From CF-113 sp035308345 (GTDB lineage: Bacteria; Chloroflexota; Ktedonobacteria; Ktedonobacterales; Ktedonobacteraceae): a stretch of DNA of 17,028 nt. The stretch's first letter is position 1. Each line of letters starts with the position of its first letter. The notes under the pieces were generated by a model. It was not told where the DNA came from. It saw nothing but the letters and a program-made list of their open reading frames with translations, and searched no databases. Shown here in pieces: positions 7,283 through 15,373 of the stretch. The position numbers were made by a program, and so were the translations under genes. Where the stretch lies: contig DATGGW010000489.1 in assembly GCA_035308345.1 (NCBI GenBank), forward strand, positions 1 through 17,028, written 5' to 3'.

Positions 7283-7462
7283 TCACTGGAAGCATTTAGC
7301 TATTGTCCGAGCATACTTCTTTGAGACGGGAAGTATAAGGCCAAAAAGGTCGACTAGTTCCCGGGATAGCTCTTTTAACACCGCCAAGTCAACCGTGAAG
7401 TAGTTAGCTACGAATGGGTGGCGGGATAAGAATGGGACCGAAGTGACCAAGACTTTGCTCAC
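7283..7462 (-). pseudogene. Coding-tail remnant, copy 1 of a three-copy family
   Basis: A minus-strand frame ends in NYFTVDLAVLKELSRELV, then DLFGLILP and a short tail to a TGA at 7285-7283. The same peptide pattern occurs at 11656-11817 and 15251-15373. The frame opens at a GTG (7462) without a clear ribosome site, giving about 59 codons. It is best read as the C-terminal end of a lost gene. The family is not recognised. Confidence 0.5.
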
Positions 7463-7584
7463 ACTTCGAGGGTATCCTGGGCAGTAGCATACACAGCTGT
7501 GTTGATGTGTCGCTCGGTGAAGCCAAAGCGGTCTCCCACACGGATGCCAAGTTGCGGTGGAGGGTAGACAAAAGCCCTCGCCTT
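7459..7584 (-). pseudogene. Short coding-like remnant adjacent to tail copy 1
   Basis: A 41-codon open stretch between stops on the minus strand reads PPPQLGIRVGDRFGF, then TERHINTAVYATAQDTLEV before a TGA (7461-7459). The composition looks protein-like, but there is no start codon with a ribosome site and it is in a different frame from the tail remnant that follows. It may be an upstream piece of the same decayed gene or of another one. The rest of the 6958-7627 spacer shows nothing else I can name. Confidence 0.25.
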
Positions 7585-7627
7585 CTACGTCTGACTCTTT
7601 ACTTCACCCCAGCTCTGCTTATCCTCT

Positions 7628-8272
7628 TTACTCTTCGTCATGGATGAGCGTTTGCACCTGCGCAGCCAACTCCGGAGTGACTTCGACTCCGTGCTCCTTC
7701 TGTGCATGCTCTGCTGCCTGGCGCAGCACCTCCTCCTCGCTCTGGGCACGAATTTCGTGGTCACACTCGAAGCCGACATCACGACAATGTAGTACTTTCA
7801 TCGTTTGCACCTTTCTTTGCTCATGTGGTGGACCTTCCACCGTGATCTCTACTGCAATAGGCGTGGCGCGGGACAGGGTCGTATAGACTGGACAACGTGT
7901 CTGGAAAGCTGCGACCAGGGATTCCGCCTGCGCCTGGGTCGGCCCAGCCAGAACCAGGTGTACTCGCAAGGCCTGGATGCGCGGGTCTACTGGCTCACCG
8001 CATACGCCGCGGGGGTCAAAGTCCCCCGCCACGGTGAGGGTCACCCTGTTCAGCGAGATGCTCATTTCCCTGGCGGCAGTTTCACACACAAAGGTACCGC
8101 AAGTGGCTAAGGCTGACAGCAACACCTCAATCGGATTGATTTCCTCATTCGGCCCGCCAAGCGGTGGAGGAGAATCCACGACAAAGTGATGGCCCCTGGC
8201 CGTCACAATGGCTCGCCCGGGCGAGCCAGAGAGGCGCGCCGTCACGGAACTCGTAGCTAGCTGTGGTGGCAT
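7628..8272 (-). CDS. OsmC family protein fused to a DUF1059 domain
   Basis: This 214-residue protein combines two small domains. Residues 1 to about 148 are OsmC-like, with the buried helix NPIEVLLSALATCGTF and a second cysteine in RCPVYTTLSRATPI. Cys58 and Cys127 would be the redox pair used by OsmC/Ohr proteins to reduce organic hydroperoxides; Cys63 and Cys91 are extra. Residues 158-214 start MKVLHCRDVGFECDHEI and match the usual full length of stand-alone DUF1059 proteins, including two conserved cysteines (163, 170). The ATG at 8272 has AGGAGGAA 7 nt upstream. The internal ATG at codon 158 has an AAAGGTG-like site just before it, so the small domain might also be made alone. It is divergent from the BTAD regulator, sharing a 157-bp promoter region. 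Peroxide detoxification is inferred from family. Confidence 0.9.
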   Translation of the reverse strand: MPPQLATSSVTARLSGSPGRAIVTARGHHFVVDSPPPLGGPNEEINPIEVLLSALATCGTFVCETAAREMSISLNRVTLTVAGDFDPRGVCGEPVDPRIQALRVHLVLAGPTQAQAESLVAAFQTRCPVYTTLSRATPIAVEITVEGPPHEQRKVQTMKVLHCRDVGFECDHEIRAQSEEEVLRQAAEHAQKEHGVEVTPELAAQVQTLIHDEE

Positions 8273-8339
8273 GGTGGTATTCCTCCTGTACTTTTGCGAT
8301 CACTCTGCTGGAAACACTGCCCCAAATCTTTCGCTTGTA

Positions 8340-8367
8340 TTGACAGTAGTATATACTGTACTATGTT
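8340..8367 (+). promoter_or_regulatory. Candidate promoter with overlapping palindrome in the divergent OsmC/BTAD spacer
   Basis: A consensus -35 TTGACA (8340-8345) is followed after 16 nt by TATGTT (8362-8367), directed toward the BTAD regulator. ACAGTA-GTATA-TACTGT (8343-8359) is a perfect 6-bp inverted repeat lying over the -35/spacer region. It could be an operator acting on both divergent genes. No binding protein can be named. Confidence 0.45.
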
Positions 8368-8383
8368 CAGTGTAACTGGTACG

Positions 8384-8402
8384 CGTCACGAAATCGTCAC
8401 GA
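8384..8402. promoter_or_regulatory. Direct repeat CGTCACGA with 11-bp period
   Basis: CGTCACGA occurs at 8384-8391 and again at 8395-8402, exactly one helical turn apart, 28 bp before the BTAD regulator start codon. SARP/BTAD and OmpR-type winged helix proteins commonly bind direct repeats with 11-bp spacing. The site may therefore be an autoregulatory operator. The position downstream of the candidate -10 would suit repression of its own gene or activation of the divergent OsmC gene. Confidence 0.4.
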
Positions 8403-8429
8403 GTTTTCTTTCCGAAAGTTGTTCGTGCT

Positions 8430-11400
8430 ATGAGGCTTGAGCTTCACCTCTTAGGATCACCCAACTTGATCAAAGAGGGTCGCGTGATCCGACCGCACTC
8501 AGCCAAAGTCCTGGCCTTACTGGCCTACCTGGTTCTCGAAGCGGACAGGCACCACAGCCGGGAAAAGCTCGCCACACTCCTCTGGGGGGAGAGCTCGGAT
8601 ACACGAGCGCGGGCGAGCTTACGCCAGGGCCTCTACTCGCTGCGACAGATGCTCAGTAACGTGGCCGATGCTTGCCTCGAGGTGGGGGAAGGAGCAGTGG
8701 CATTCCATCTTCACCCAGGCCTATGGGTGGATGCGCTGGAGTTTCGGACCCTTGCCGCACTCGATACAGCGGATGTGGATGTGCTGCGCCGAGCCGCCCA
8801 GCTCTATCAAGGGGCCTTAGTGGAAGGGTTGATGCTCCCTGATAGTCCGACTTTTGAGGAGTGGCTGTTTCTCCGCCGCGATATACTGGAACAGCAGGCC
8901 CTACAGACACTCCATACCCTGGTGGAGCAGCTCATTCGACAGGGTGCTCCCCACGAGGCTCTCCTCTTCGCTCAACGCCTAGTCACCCTGGAACCACTAT
9001 ACGAAGGGGCTTACCAGCACTTGATGCAGATCCATGCTGCCCTGGGAGATCGTGATGGGATGCGACATCAGTATCGCCTGTGCGTCGATGTCTTAGCACG
9101 CGAACTGGGGGTGAAGCCATCCGTTGAAACCCAGTTGCTCTACCGGCAGCTGAGGGTTGCCAAAGCCAATCACACTGTGCTTGCCCCAGGAGCACCAGCT
9201 CCCCAGCCAGGCGACCAGTTACTGGAGCTTCCCTTTCTTGGGCGTGACCATGAGTTAGCTGCCCTTCAAGCCCTGCTAAACAAGACGATGGAAGGTCGAG
9301 GGGGAGTGATTCTGGTGTCTGGGGAGTCCGGAATAGGGAAGACCCGGCTAATTCGAGAATTCCTCCGTCTCAACGCTGCAGTTCCTGCCGGGCGGGTTCC
9401 GCCTCTGCGCTCATTGGCCGGACAGTGTTACGAATCAGAAGCGCATGTGCCTTATGCCGTGTGGGCAGACGCGCTGCAACCCTTCACCACAGCCGAGTGG
9501 CAGCCGCTCCTGGCTCATCTCCCGCTGACCTGGCGCCAGCAACTCGCTCGCCTGCTCCCAGCGTTAGCACCACCTGCCACCGAGAGTGAGGAGATGACCG
9601 TCGTTGAGAGCCGATTGCGACTGCTGCTAGGGGTTGTGCAATGTTTAGCGCATGTGACACGGTCTGGTGCCCTTCTACTCTTCTTTGACGACCTCCAATG
9701 GGCCGATGAGGCTTCTATAGAACTGCTCCACTATGTCTCCCGCCACCTGGTCACATCCCCGCTGCTTCTCATCGGTACCTACCGCCCTGAGGCGACCGCT
9801 GACAATCCCCAACTCGATCAACTGCTGAGAAGGGTCGGTGATGCAGTTGCACCCTCACTCCTACAACTGGCGCCCTTGAATCGGGAGACAGTTGACCGCC
9901 TGCTGATGGGTGTGGGCACTCCTTTGCCGGCGGACCTGCCGGGTCGCCTCTACGAGCACAGTGAGGGTAATCCTTTCGTCCTGAAGGAAACGTTGCGCAT
10001 GCTCGTCGAATCGGGAAATCTGCAGCGAGAGTCAAATGATCTGCCGGTCACGGTCGAAATGGAGACGTTTCCAATACCACGACAGGTGCATGCTCTCATA
10101 CGGGCGCGTATTGCCAGGCTGGGTGGAGAGCAACGGCGAGTGCTGGCTGCGGCCGCTGTGATCGGCCACCCTTTCGATATGCACCTGCTGCGTCGTGTGG
10201 GCGGCCTGCCCGAGCTGCCATTGCTCCAGCAGGTGGACCAACTGCTGGCCCGAGCGTTCCTGCGTGAAAGCGGCGATGTGCTTCCCCAGCAGTCGCTCGA
10301 TTTCCAGCATGAGTACATCCGGCGAGTCATCTACGAGGATCTTGGTACCGTTCAACGCCAGGTGCTCCACCGCCGGACGGCTGAGGCACTGCTAGCGCTC
10401 CACCGATCCAGGCTGCAAGCAGTAACCGAAGAGGTAGCGCATCACTTTGAAAAGGCTGTTGATCAGCGAGCGGTACCCTACCTGGTCCGGGCTGCCCGTC
10501 AGGCTGAGGGATTGTTCGCATACGCTCATGCAACAGTTTTGTATAGCCATGCGCTCGCTCTGCATCGGAGCTGCCTGGCTGACGAACCCAACGGACGATT
10601 CGATTTGCTCCTGGCACGCGAAGCGCTGCTGGACCGACAGGGGCGGCGAGCAGAGCAAGCGAAGGACGTGGAAGCCCTGCTAACGGCAGCAGAAGCCCTT
10701 GGAGATACTGATCGGCTGGCTATTGTCTACAAACGCCAGGTGGGGTTCTTCACGTATACCTGTCGGTACGAAGAAGCCCAGCGAGTTGGTGAGCAAGCAC
10801 TGGCGCTCTACCGAGCTGCGGGAGACCGAGCTGGAGAAGCGCAGACCTTACGGGAACTCGGATTTCTCTACTGGTCAGCTGGCGATTACGGGACCGCACT
10901 GGCATACGGCCGCCAGGCGCTCCAGCTGCATCGGTTCCTGGGAGATACGGGCGCAGAGGCCACAGCCCTACACAACGTGGCCGAGATTTACAGGGAGTTG
11001 GGCAGTCCCAGGCAAGCCCTGGAACTCTACGAGCAGGCCTTGAACCTCCACTGGGCGCGGATGGATCGAAGGGGGCAGGGCTTGACGCTCTATAGCATGG
11101 CTCACGCGTTGCGCCAGCGAGGCGACCTGCAGGGCGCTTTAACTGACTATCAGCGCGCCCTGGCCCTTTGCCAGGACTCAGGTGATCGGTTGATGCTTTC
11201 ACGCGTTCACCATACCCTGGCCAGCCTGCAGTGGGAAATAGGTGTGCCAGATCAAGCACTCGCTCACCTCCAACATGCGTTGAGTATCAGCCGAGAGATT
11301 GGCTACGGGCCGGGCATTGCATATGGTCTCATCGCATTGGGTCATTTCTATGGGCAACAGAGTGAGAGGCATACTGCTCGTCAGCACTTCGAGGAAGCCA

Positions 11401-11594
11401 TCACCTGGTTGCAGCTCACAGAAGACCAGGTTGGCCTCGCTGAGACCCAGGCCAGGCTGGATGCGCTAGAGCAAGGTACCCTGGCGGGTATCGATCGTCC
11501 TACCACTGTGGGGTGGGTCAAGAGCCACGTGGCCCTCGCCGAAGGCAAAGTGTACTGCGAGTTTGAGTCTCCCATAGCACGACACAAGTCGTAA
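8430..11594 (+). CDS. SARP/BTAD-type transcriptional activator with AAA ATPase and TPR domains
   Basis: This is a 1054-residue AfsR/DnrI-type regulator. Residues 1 to about 100 form an OmpR-like winged helix DNA-binding domain (LHLLGSPNLIKEG, then RASLRQGLYSLRQML). A bacterial transcriptional activation domain (BTAD) runs to about 250. The ATPase begins near 270 (LPFLGRDHELAALQALL), with P-loop GESGIGKT at 298-305 and Walker B LLLFFDDLQWADE containing D420 and D421. TPR-like helices fill about 690-1040, for example AEIYRELGSPRQALELYEQ. The first ATG is used; its ribosome site (GAAAG) is weak. It is divergent from the OsmC/DUF1059 gene, which is its most obvious candidate target together with itself. 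The last 30 or so residues after the TPRs look like read-through to a chance stop and may be non-conserved. Confidence 0.92.
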   Translation: MRLELHLLGSPNLIKEGRVIRPHSAKVLALLAYLVLEADRHHSREKLATLLWGESSDTRARASLRQGLYSLRQMLSNVADACLEVGEGAVAFHLHPGLWVDALEFRTLAALDTADVDVLRRAAQLYQGALVEGLMLPDSPTFEEWLFLRRDILEQQALQTLHTLVEQLIRQGAPHEALLFAQRLVTLEPLYEGAYQHLMQIHAALGDRDGMRHQYRLCVDVLARELGVKPSVETQLLYRQLRVAKANHTVLAPGAPAPQPGDQLLELPFLGRDHELAALQALLNKTMEGRGGVILVSGESGIGKTRLIREFLRLNAAVPAGRVPPLRSLAGQCYESEAHVPYAVWADALQPFTTAEWQPLLAHLPLTWRQQLARLLPALAPPATESEEMTVVESRLRLLLGVVQCLAHVTRSGALLLFFDDLQWADEASIELLHYVSRHLVTSPLLLIGTYRPEATADNPQLDQLLRRVGDAVAPSLLQLAPLNRETVDRLLMGVGTPLPADLPGRLYEHSEGNPFVLKETLRMLVESGNLQRESNDLPVTVEMETFPIPRQVHALIRARIARLGGEQRRVLAAAAVIGHPFDMHLLRRVGGLPELPLLQQVDQLLARAFLRESGDVLPQQSLDFQHEYIRRVIYEDLGTVQRQVLHRRTAEALLALHRSRLQAVTEEVAHHFEKAVDQRAVPYLVRAARQAEGLFAYAHATVLYSHALALHRSCLADEPNGRFDLLLAREALLDRQGRRAEQAKDVEALLTAAEALGDTDRLAIVYKRQVGFFTYTCRYEEAQRVGEQALALYRAAGDRAGEAQTLRELGFLYWSAGDYGTALAYGRQALQLHRFLGDTGAEATALHNVAEIYRELGSPRQALELYEQALNLHWARMDRRGQGLTLYSMAHALRQRGDLQGALTDYQRALALCQDSGDRLMLSRVHHTLASLQWEIGVPDQALAHLQHALSISREIGYGPGIAYGLIALGHFYGQQSERHTARQHFEEAITWLQLTEDQVGLAETQARLDALEQGTLAGIDRPTTVGWVKSHVALAEGKVYCEFESPIARHKS

Positions 11595-11655
11595 ACTAAC
11601 GACCATGTTCCTCAAGAGCCTTATGTAAGCGTTAGATGGAGTATTCAATTACCAT

Positions 11656-11817
11656 TTACCCTGTTCGAGACAGAGACAATGGCCTTAGAGACTGCTTCAA
11701 GTGTTCTGGAATCTTTAAACCAAAAAGCTCGGCCAGTTCCTGGGTCATCTCTTTCAATACCGCTAGTTCAAGCGTGAGGTAGTTAGCACCTTTTGGATGG
11801 AGCGATACGTATGCAGC
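11656..11817 (-). pseudogene. Coding-tail remnant, copy 2 of a three-copy family
   Basis: A minus-strand frame open between TAG (11820-11818) and TAA (11658-11656) reads HPKGANYLTLELAVLKEMTQ, then ELAELFGLKIP. It closely matches copy 1 at 7283-7462 and more loosely copy 3 at 15251-15373. There is no start codon with a ribosome site and the rest of the gene is absent. It lies between the convergent ends of the BTAD and cyclase genes. The remaining spacer (11595-11655, 11818-11977) holds only small palindromes, such as AGCCTA-AA-TAGGCT at 11815-11828. Confidence 0.5.
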
Positions 11818-11977
11818 CTAAATAGGCTCTACTATTATATTCTGTGAAAGAGAAACGCCACTACGCTGATGGGTTCCTTCTCATCCTTTTTTCCACATCA
11901 AATGGTAAGAAGCTCGCAGGCGAATACACATCGAGCGCCTACAGTGGCAGAATGCCGTCGGGCCGAGCGGTGTGGTC

Positions 11978-14900
11978 CTACTGCTCTTGTGCGTGCAGTA
12001 GCTGGAGCAGCCTTGTCAGCGCATCCAGCGTCGCAACCGTCCCGGGATGCTCAGCACCCAGAACCTGCTCCCGAATGGCGAGCGCCCGTTGGTAGAGCAA
12101 GCGCGCCTGCTCGAGCTTGCCCTGCTTTTCGTAGAGTTGTGCGAGGTGATGCAACGTCTGTGCCACAGCAGGGCGTGCAATTCCTAGCGTCTTTTCCTGG
12201 ATGGTGAGGGCGCGTTGTAAGAGTGCTTCCGCCGGCTCCACGCGCCCTTGAAGTAGCGCGAGATACCCCTGGGCATCCAGGACCGTTGCCGTCTGCGGTT
12301 GCTCCGGCCCTAAGGCATATTCATTGATGATCAGGGCGCGCTCGAGGAACGGTTCAGCCTGTTGGTAGTGCCCCTGGCGTGTATAGAGCTGAGCCAGCCC
12401 GGTGAGTGTCTCTGCCACAAAGTGATGCTCAGATCCCAGTGCGCGCTCATAGCTCGCCAGAGCCTGCTGATAGAGCGACTTGGCGCGCTCATCCTGCCCT
12501 ATCGCTTGAGCGAGGTCGGCCAGGAAGCGGAGCGTTTCAAGGGTAAATCGATGCATGGGTCCCACCAGCCGCTCCTGGATTGCCAGGGCCTGTTGCAAGA
12601 GCGGTTCGGCCTGGGCATATTTCCCTTGCAGGGTATAGAGCCGTCCCAGATTACTGAGGTCCAGAGCGGTGTAAGGATGCTCGAAACCCTGCACGCGCTC
12701 TTTTGTGGCCAGGACCTGTTGCAAGAGCGGTTCGGCCTGGGCATACTTGCCCTGATTGGTGTAGAGTATACCCAAGTTAGAGAGAGCTTTGAGGGTCTCG
12801 GGATGCTCGTGTCCCAGCGTTTGCTCCAAGAGGGACAAGGCACGCAAGCGGAGCAGCTCGGCCTGGGCATACTTGCCCTGAAGATTGTAGAGATAGGACA
12901 GATCACACAGGCTCTCTACCACATCGGGGTGGCTCGTTCCCTCACGGATGGCGAGCGCACGCTGGAAGAGCGGTTCGGCCTGGGTGTAGTTGCCTCCGTA
13001 CATGTAGGCGATTGCCAGGACATGAAGAGCGGAGGCGACCGCAGGATGCTCATTCCCTAGTACGTGCTCAATGCCCGCCAGAGCAGGTTGCACGAGGCGT
13101 TGAGCTTGCTGATAGTTACCTTGACAGATGTAGAGCCATGCCAGGTTTGCGAGGGTGGTGGCCGTGTCAGGATGCTCGGGTCCTAGCGTCTGCTCCCTCA
13201 GCGCGAGCGCCCGCACAAGAAGCGGTTCGGCCTGGGGGTACTGCCCACGGTCGATCAGGTACACGCCTATCATATGGAGCAGACGTGCGGCTTCGGAAAA
13301 GCTGAAGGGCTGCTCTTCGATCAGTTGGGCACACAGCAGGGCATGGGGCAGGCACAGTTCACAGCGCTCCCAGAAAGCAAACTCCGCTTCGGGAAACGCC
13401 CGGTTCACGGCTCGCACGCAGCGCTCGGCCCATTGTCGCTGCGCCACTTCGTCCAGGCTCTCCTTGAGTACCACTTGCACCAGGCGATGAATGTTGAGCA
13501 CTTTGGCGTCAGCATCACGCTTGACCAGCGAGTAGCGTCGCAACACCCTGATGGCGGCATTGAGGAGCAAAGGGTCTGCTGCCACCGACGCGAGCACGGG
13601 TCCCAGCTCCGCCGCTCCCTCGGTGAGGATCAGTTCGGGAATGGCATCCGGGTGTAAGTAGGCGCACAGACGAAGTAGGTCAGCCGCCGCCTGGCTCTGC
13701 TGCTCGACCTGAGAGAAGGAGAGCGCCCAGGTGCTGGCCACGCTGTATGGATAGTCGCTCGCTATGCTGCTCTGTTGCTTCAGCAGCGCCAGGTGGTACC
13801 GGCGATAGAGTTCGAGGTACTCGGAGAGGCTCGTGCCCGTGTCCTCCATGTAGGCTCCCGCGTGATCGAGGGCGAGTGGCAATCCATCCAGCTCACTGAC
13901 CAGTTGTTGGGCTGTCTTGCGCATGATCGACGAGACGTTATCCAGGGACTCCTCAGGAGCAAGCAGTTTGGCCCGGCGCAGCACGAGTTGCATGCCTTCA
14001 GACAGCTCCATCTTCTCGACCGGCAGGGTCTGCGCGAGCTTGCCGGTGGCCTGTGCGCGCGTTGTCAGCAGGAGATGCCCTCGGCCCTTGGCGAGCAAAA
14101 AGTCGGTCACCACCGAGAGGTCATCGGCATTGTCCAGCATGAGCAGCCAGTCCTCGTGCTCCTCCAACCAGCGTTTCGTGGCGGCGACGACCTGCATCGG
14201 GTCCTGTGCGTCTTGCTCTGGTAACGATAGTAGCCGCGCGATGGCCACAAAGTCGGCGACCAGCGTCTCCCGGCTGTCGGCCCGCACCCAGAAGACTGCC
14301 CTGTACTCCTCACGATAGCGATAGGCATACTCGATGGCCGTCTGGGTTTTCCCGATACCGCCCAGGCCGCTGAGCGCGTAGGACTGAGTGAGCGCGGCAC
14401 TGTGGCTGTGCGACAACTGCTCATGCAGTCGCTCGAGCAGCTGAGCGCGTCCGGTAAAAAAGGGGTTGCGACCGAAGGGCACATTCCAGAAATGCACGTT
14501 GAGGGATTTGGGCGGCGGGAAGTCAGTCGGCAGATCGGCACAACTCAGCTGGAAGAGGCGGCTGGGCCGTTGGAGGTCCTTGAGGTAATGTTCTCCTAGA
14601 TCACGCAGGGACATATCTTCTGGGAGAGCATGCTGTAGCAGGTCATGTGTCGTCTGCGAGAGCAGGATCTGTCCGCCATGCGCCGCGCTCATGATGCGGG
14701 CGGCGTGATGGACATCCAGCCCCACGTAGCCTGTTGCTGTTAGGGTTGGCTCGCCCGTATGCAACCCAATGCGGACCCGCACCGTGACGCCATCTGGCCA
14801 GGCATGAGCGCAGAGCGCCCGTTGCACGGCCACGGCGGCTGCCACGGCATCGCTGGCACGGGCAAAGACCACGAAGAAGGCATCGCCCTGTGTATCGACC

Positions 14901-15055
14901 TCATGGCCATGATGCTGCGCGAAGGCGCTGCGCATCAGGTGGCGACAATCAGCCAGCACGCTAGCGTAGCGCTCGCCCACCTGTTGCAACAGGCGCGTCG
15001 AGCCTTCCATATCGCTGAAGAGCAGCGTGAGCGTTCCCGTCGGGAGCTCGGCCAT
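11978..15055 (-). CDS. Class III cyclase-like domain fused to NB-ARC ATPase and tandem TPRs
   Basis: This is a 1025-residue multi-domain signalling protein. Residues 1 to about 170 are an adenylate/guanylate cyclase fold: LFSDMEGSTRL with metal-ligand candidate D15, GDAFFVVF with D58, and VHHAARI with R120. An NB-ARC ATPase follows, with the P-loop GLGGIGKT at 230-237, Walker B LLMLDNADD at 304-312, and a GLPLALDHAGAYM motif further on. The C-terminal part from about 615 is a run of ten kinesin-light-chain-type TPRs of 42 residues (AEPLLQQALAIQERL pattern). By eye the cyclase lacks the usual substrate-determining Lys (position 54 is Asp) and the transition-state Asn (position 116 is His), so nucleotide cyclisation is uncertain. 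ATG at 15055 has GAGGAG 7 nt upstream. Output and ligand are unknown. Confidence 0.93.
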   Translation of the reverse strand: MAELPTGTLTLLFSDMEGSTRLLQQVGERYASVLADCRHLMRSAFAQHHGHEVDTQGDAFFVVFARASDAVAAAVAVQRALCAHAWPDGVTVRVRIGLHTGEPTLTATGYVGLDVHHAARIMSAAHGGQILLSQTTHDLLQHALPEDMSLRDLGEHYLKDLQRPSRLFQLSCADLPTDFPPPKSLNVHFWNVPFGRNPFFTGRAQLLERLHEQLSHSHSAALTQSYALSGLGGIGKTQTAIEYAYRYREEYRAVFWVRADSRETLVADFVAIARLLSLPEQDAQDPMQVVAATKRWLEEHEDWLLMLDNADDLSVVTDFLLAKGRGHLLLTTRAQATGKLAQTLPVEKMELSEGMQLVLRRAKLLAPEESLDNVSSIMRKTAQQLVSELDGLPLALDHAGAYMEDTGTSLSEYLELYRRYHLALLKQQSSIASDYPYSVASTWALSFSQVEQQSQAAADLLRLCAYLHPDAIPELILTEGAAELGPVLASVAADPLLLNAAIRVLRRYSLVKRDADAKVLNIHRLVQVVLKESLDEVAQRQWAERCVRAVNRAFPEAEFAFWERCELCLPHALLCAQLIEEQPFSFSEAARLLHMIGVYLIDRGQYPQAEPLLVRALALREQTLGPEHPDTATTLANLAWLYICQGNYQQAQRLVQPALAGIEHVLGNEHPAVASALHVLAIAYMYGGNYTQAEPLFQRALAIREGTSHPDVVESLCDLSYLYNLQGKYAQAELLRLRALSLLEQTLGHEHPETLKALSNLGILYTNQGKYAQAEPLLQQVLATKERVQGFEHPYTALDLSNLGRLYTLQGKYAQAEPLLQQALAIQERLVGPMHRFTLETLRFLADLAQAIGQDERAKSLYQQALASYERALGSEHHFVAETLTGLAQLYTRQGHYQQAEPFLERALIINEYALGPEQPQTATVLDAQGYLALLQGRVEPAEALLQRALTIQEKTLGIARPAVAQTLHHLAQLYEKQGKLEQARLLYQRALAIREQVLGAEHPGTVATLDALTRLLQLLHAQEQ
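11990..13213 (-). repeat. Tandem 126-bp repeats encoding TPR units
   Basis: The TPR section of the cyclase/NB-ARC gene is built from about ten units of 126 bp (42 codons), most ending in QGK or QGN before the next YxQAE. Neighbouring units still share long identical stretches: 12589-12619 and 12715-12745 are the same 31 bases exactly 126 bp apart. This indicates fairly recent internal duplication. One unit near 12950 is two codons short (EGTSHPDVV instead of a longer turn). Confidence 0.85.
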
Positions 15056-15093
15056 CGAGGGGCTCCTCGTCTCGCATTCTGGATGCGTCGTCT

Positions 15094-15157
15094 TGAGAGC
15101 ACATCTTTACGCTTCAAGGGTGTTCTTCCTTGGGACACCCTTCTCTGGATGCTCTCA
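15094..15157. other. Nested two-stem hairpin in the cyclase gene leader
   Basis: TGAGAGCA (15094-15101) pairs with TGCTCTCA (15150-15157). Inside it AAGGGTGT (15116-15123) pairs with ACACCCTT (15135-15142). Both stems are perfect 8-bp helices. The structure lies 39 nt upstream of the cyclase ATG on its presumed 5' leader or promoter. No T-run follows. It could be a leader RNA structure or a double operator. Confidence 0.5.
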
Positions 15158-15250
15158 CATTATATCTCATCGTATATGGACGAGGCAAAGCGTCTTTCTC
15201 CACAGCCCTGCTCGCTCATGCCTGAGTGCTCCATCATGCTATCTAGCTGT

Positions 15251-15373
15251 CTAATGAGCAGATTTCTTCGATGGGACTGGAAGCGTAAGGCCAAAAAGTT
15301 CAGCCAGGTCTTGCGTAATCTCCCGTAACCGCGTTAGATTAACGGTGGCTCCATAAGTGACGTTTCGATGGCG
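15251..15373 (-). pseudogene. Coding-tail remnant, copy 3 of a three-copy family
   Basis: A minus-strand frame reads GATVNLTRLREITQDLAELF, then GLTLPVPSKKSAH and a TAG at 15253-15251. The ITQDLAELFGLTLP core matches copies 1 and 2; this copy is about three residues shorter in the helix before it. The frame is closed upstream by a TAG at 15376-15374 and has no start. It lies 196 bp upstream of the cyclase/NB-ARC gene on the same strand. Confidence 0.5.

Noticed and set aside
12362..13060. 232-codon plus-strand frame with repeated LGLGILAL-type motifs
   Set aside because: It is the antisense of the TPR-encoding tandem repeats; the repetition comes from the 126-bp units of the real gene.
11990..13213. 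Regular repeats that might suggest a CRISPR array
   Set aside because: The 126-bp period, divergence across the whole unit and in-frame TPR coding rule out CRISPR.
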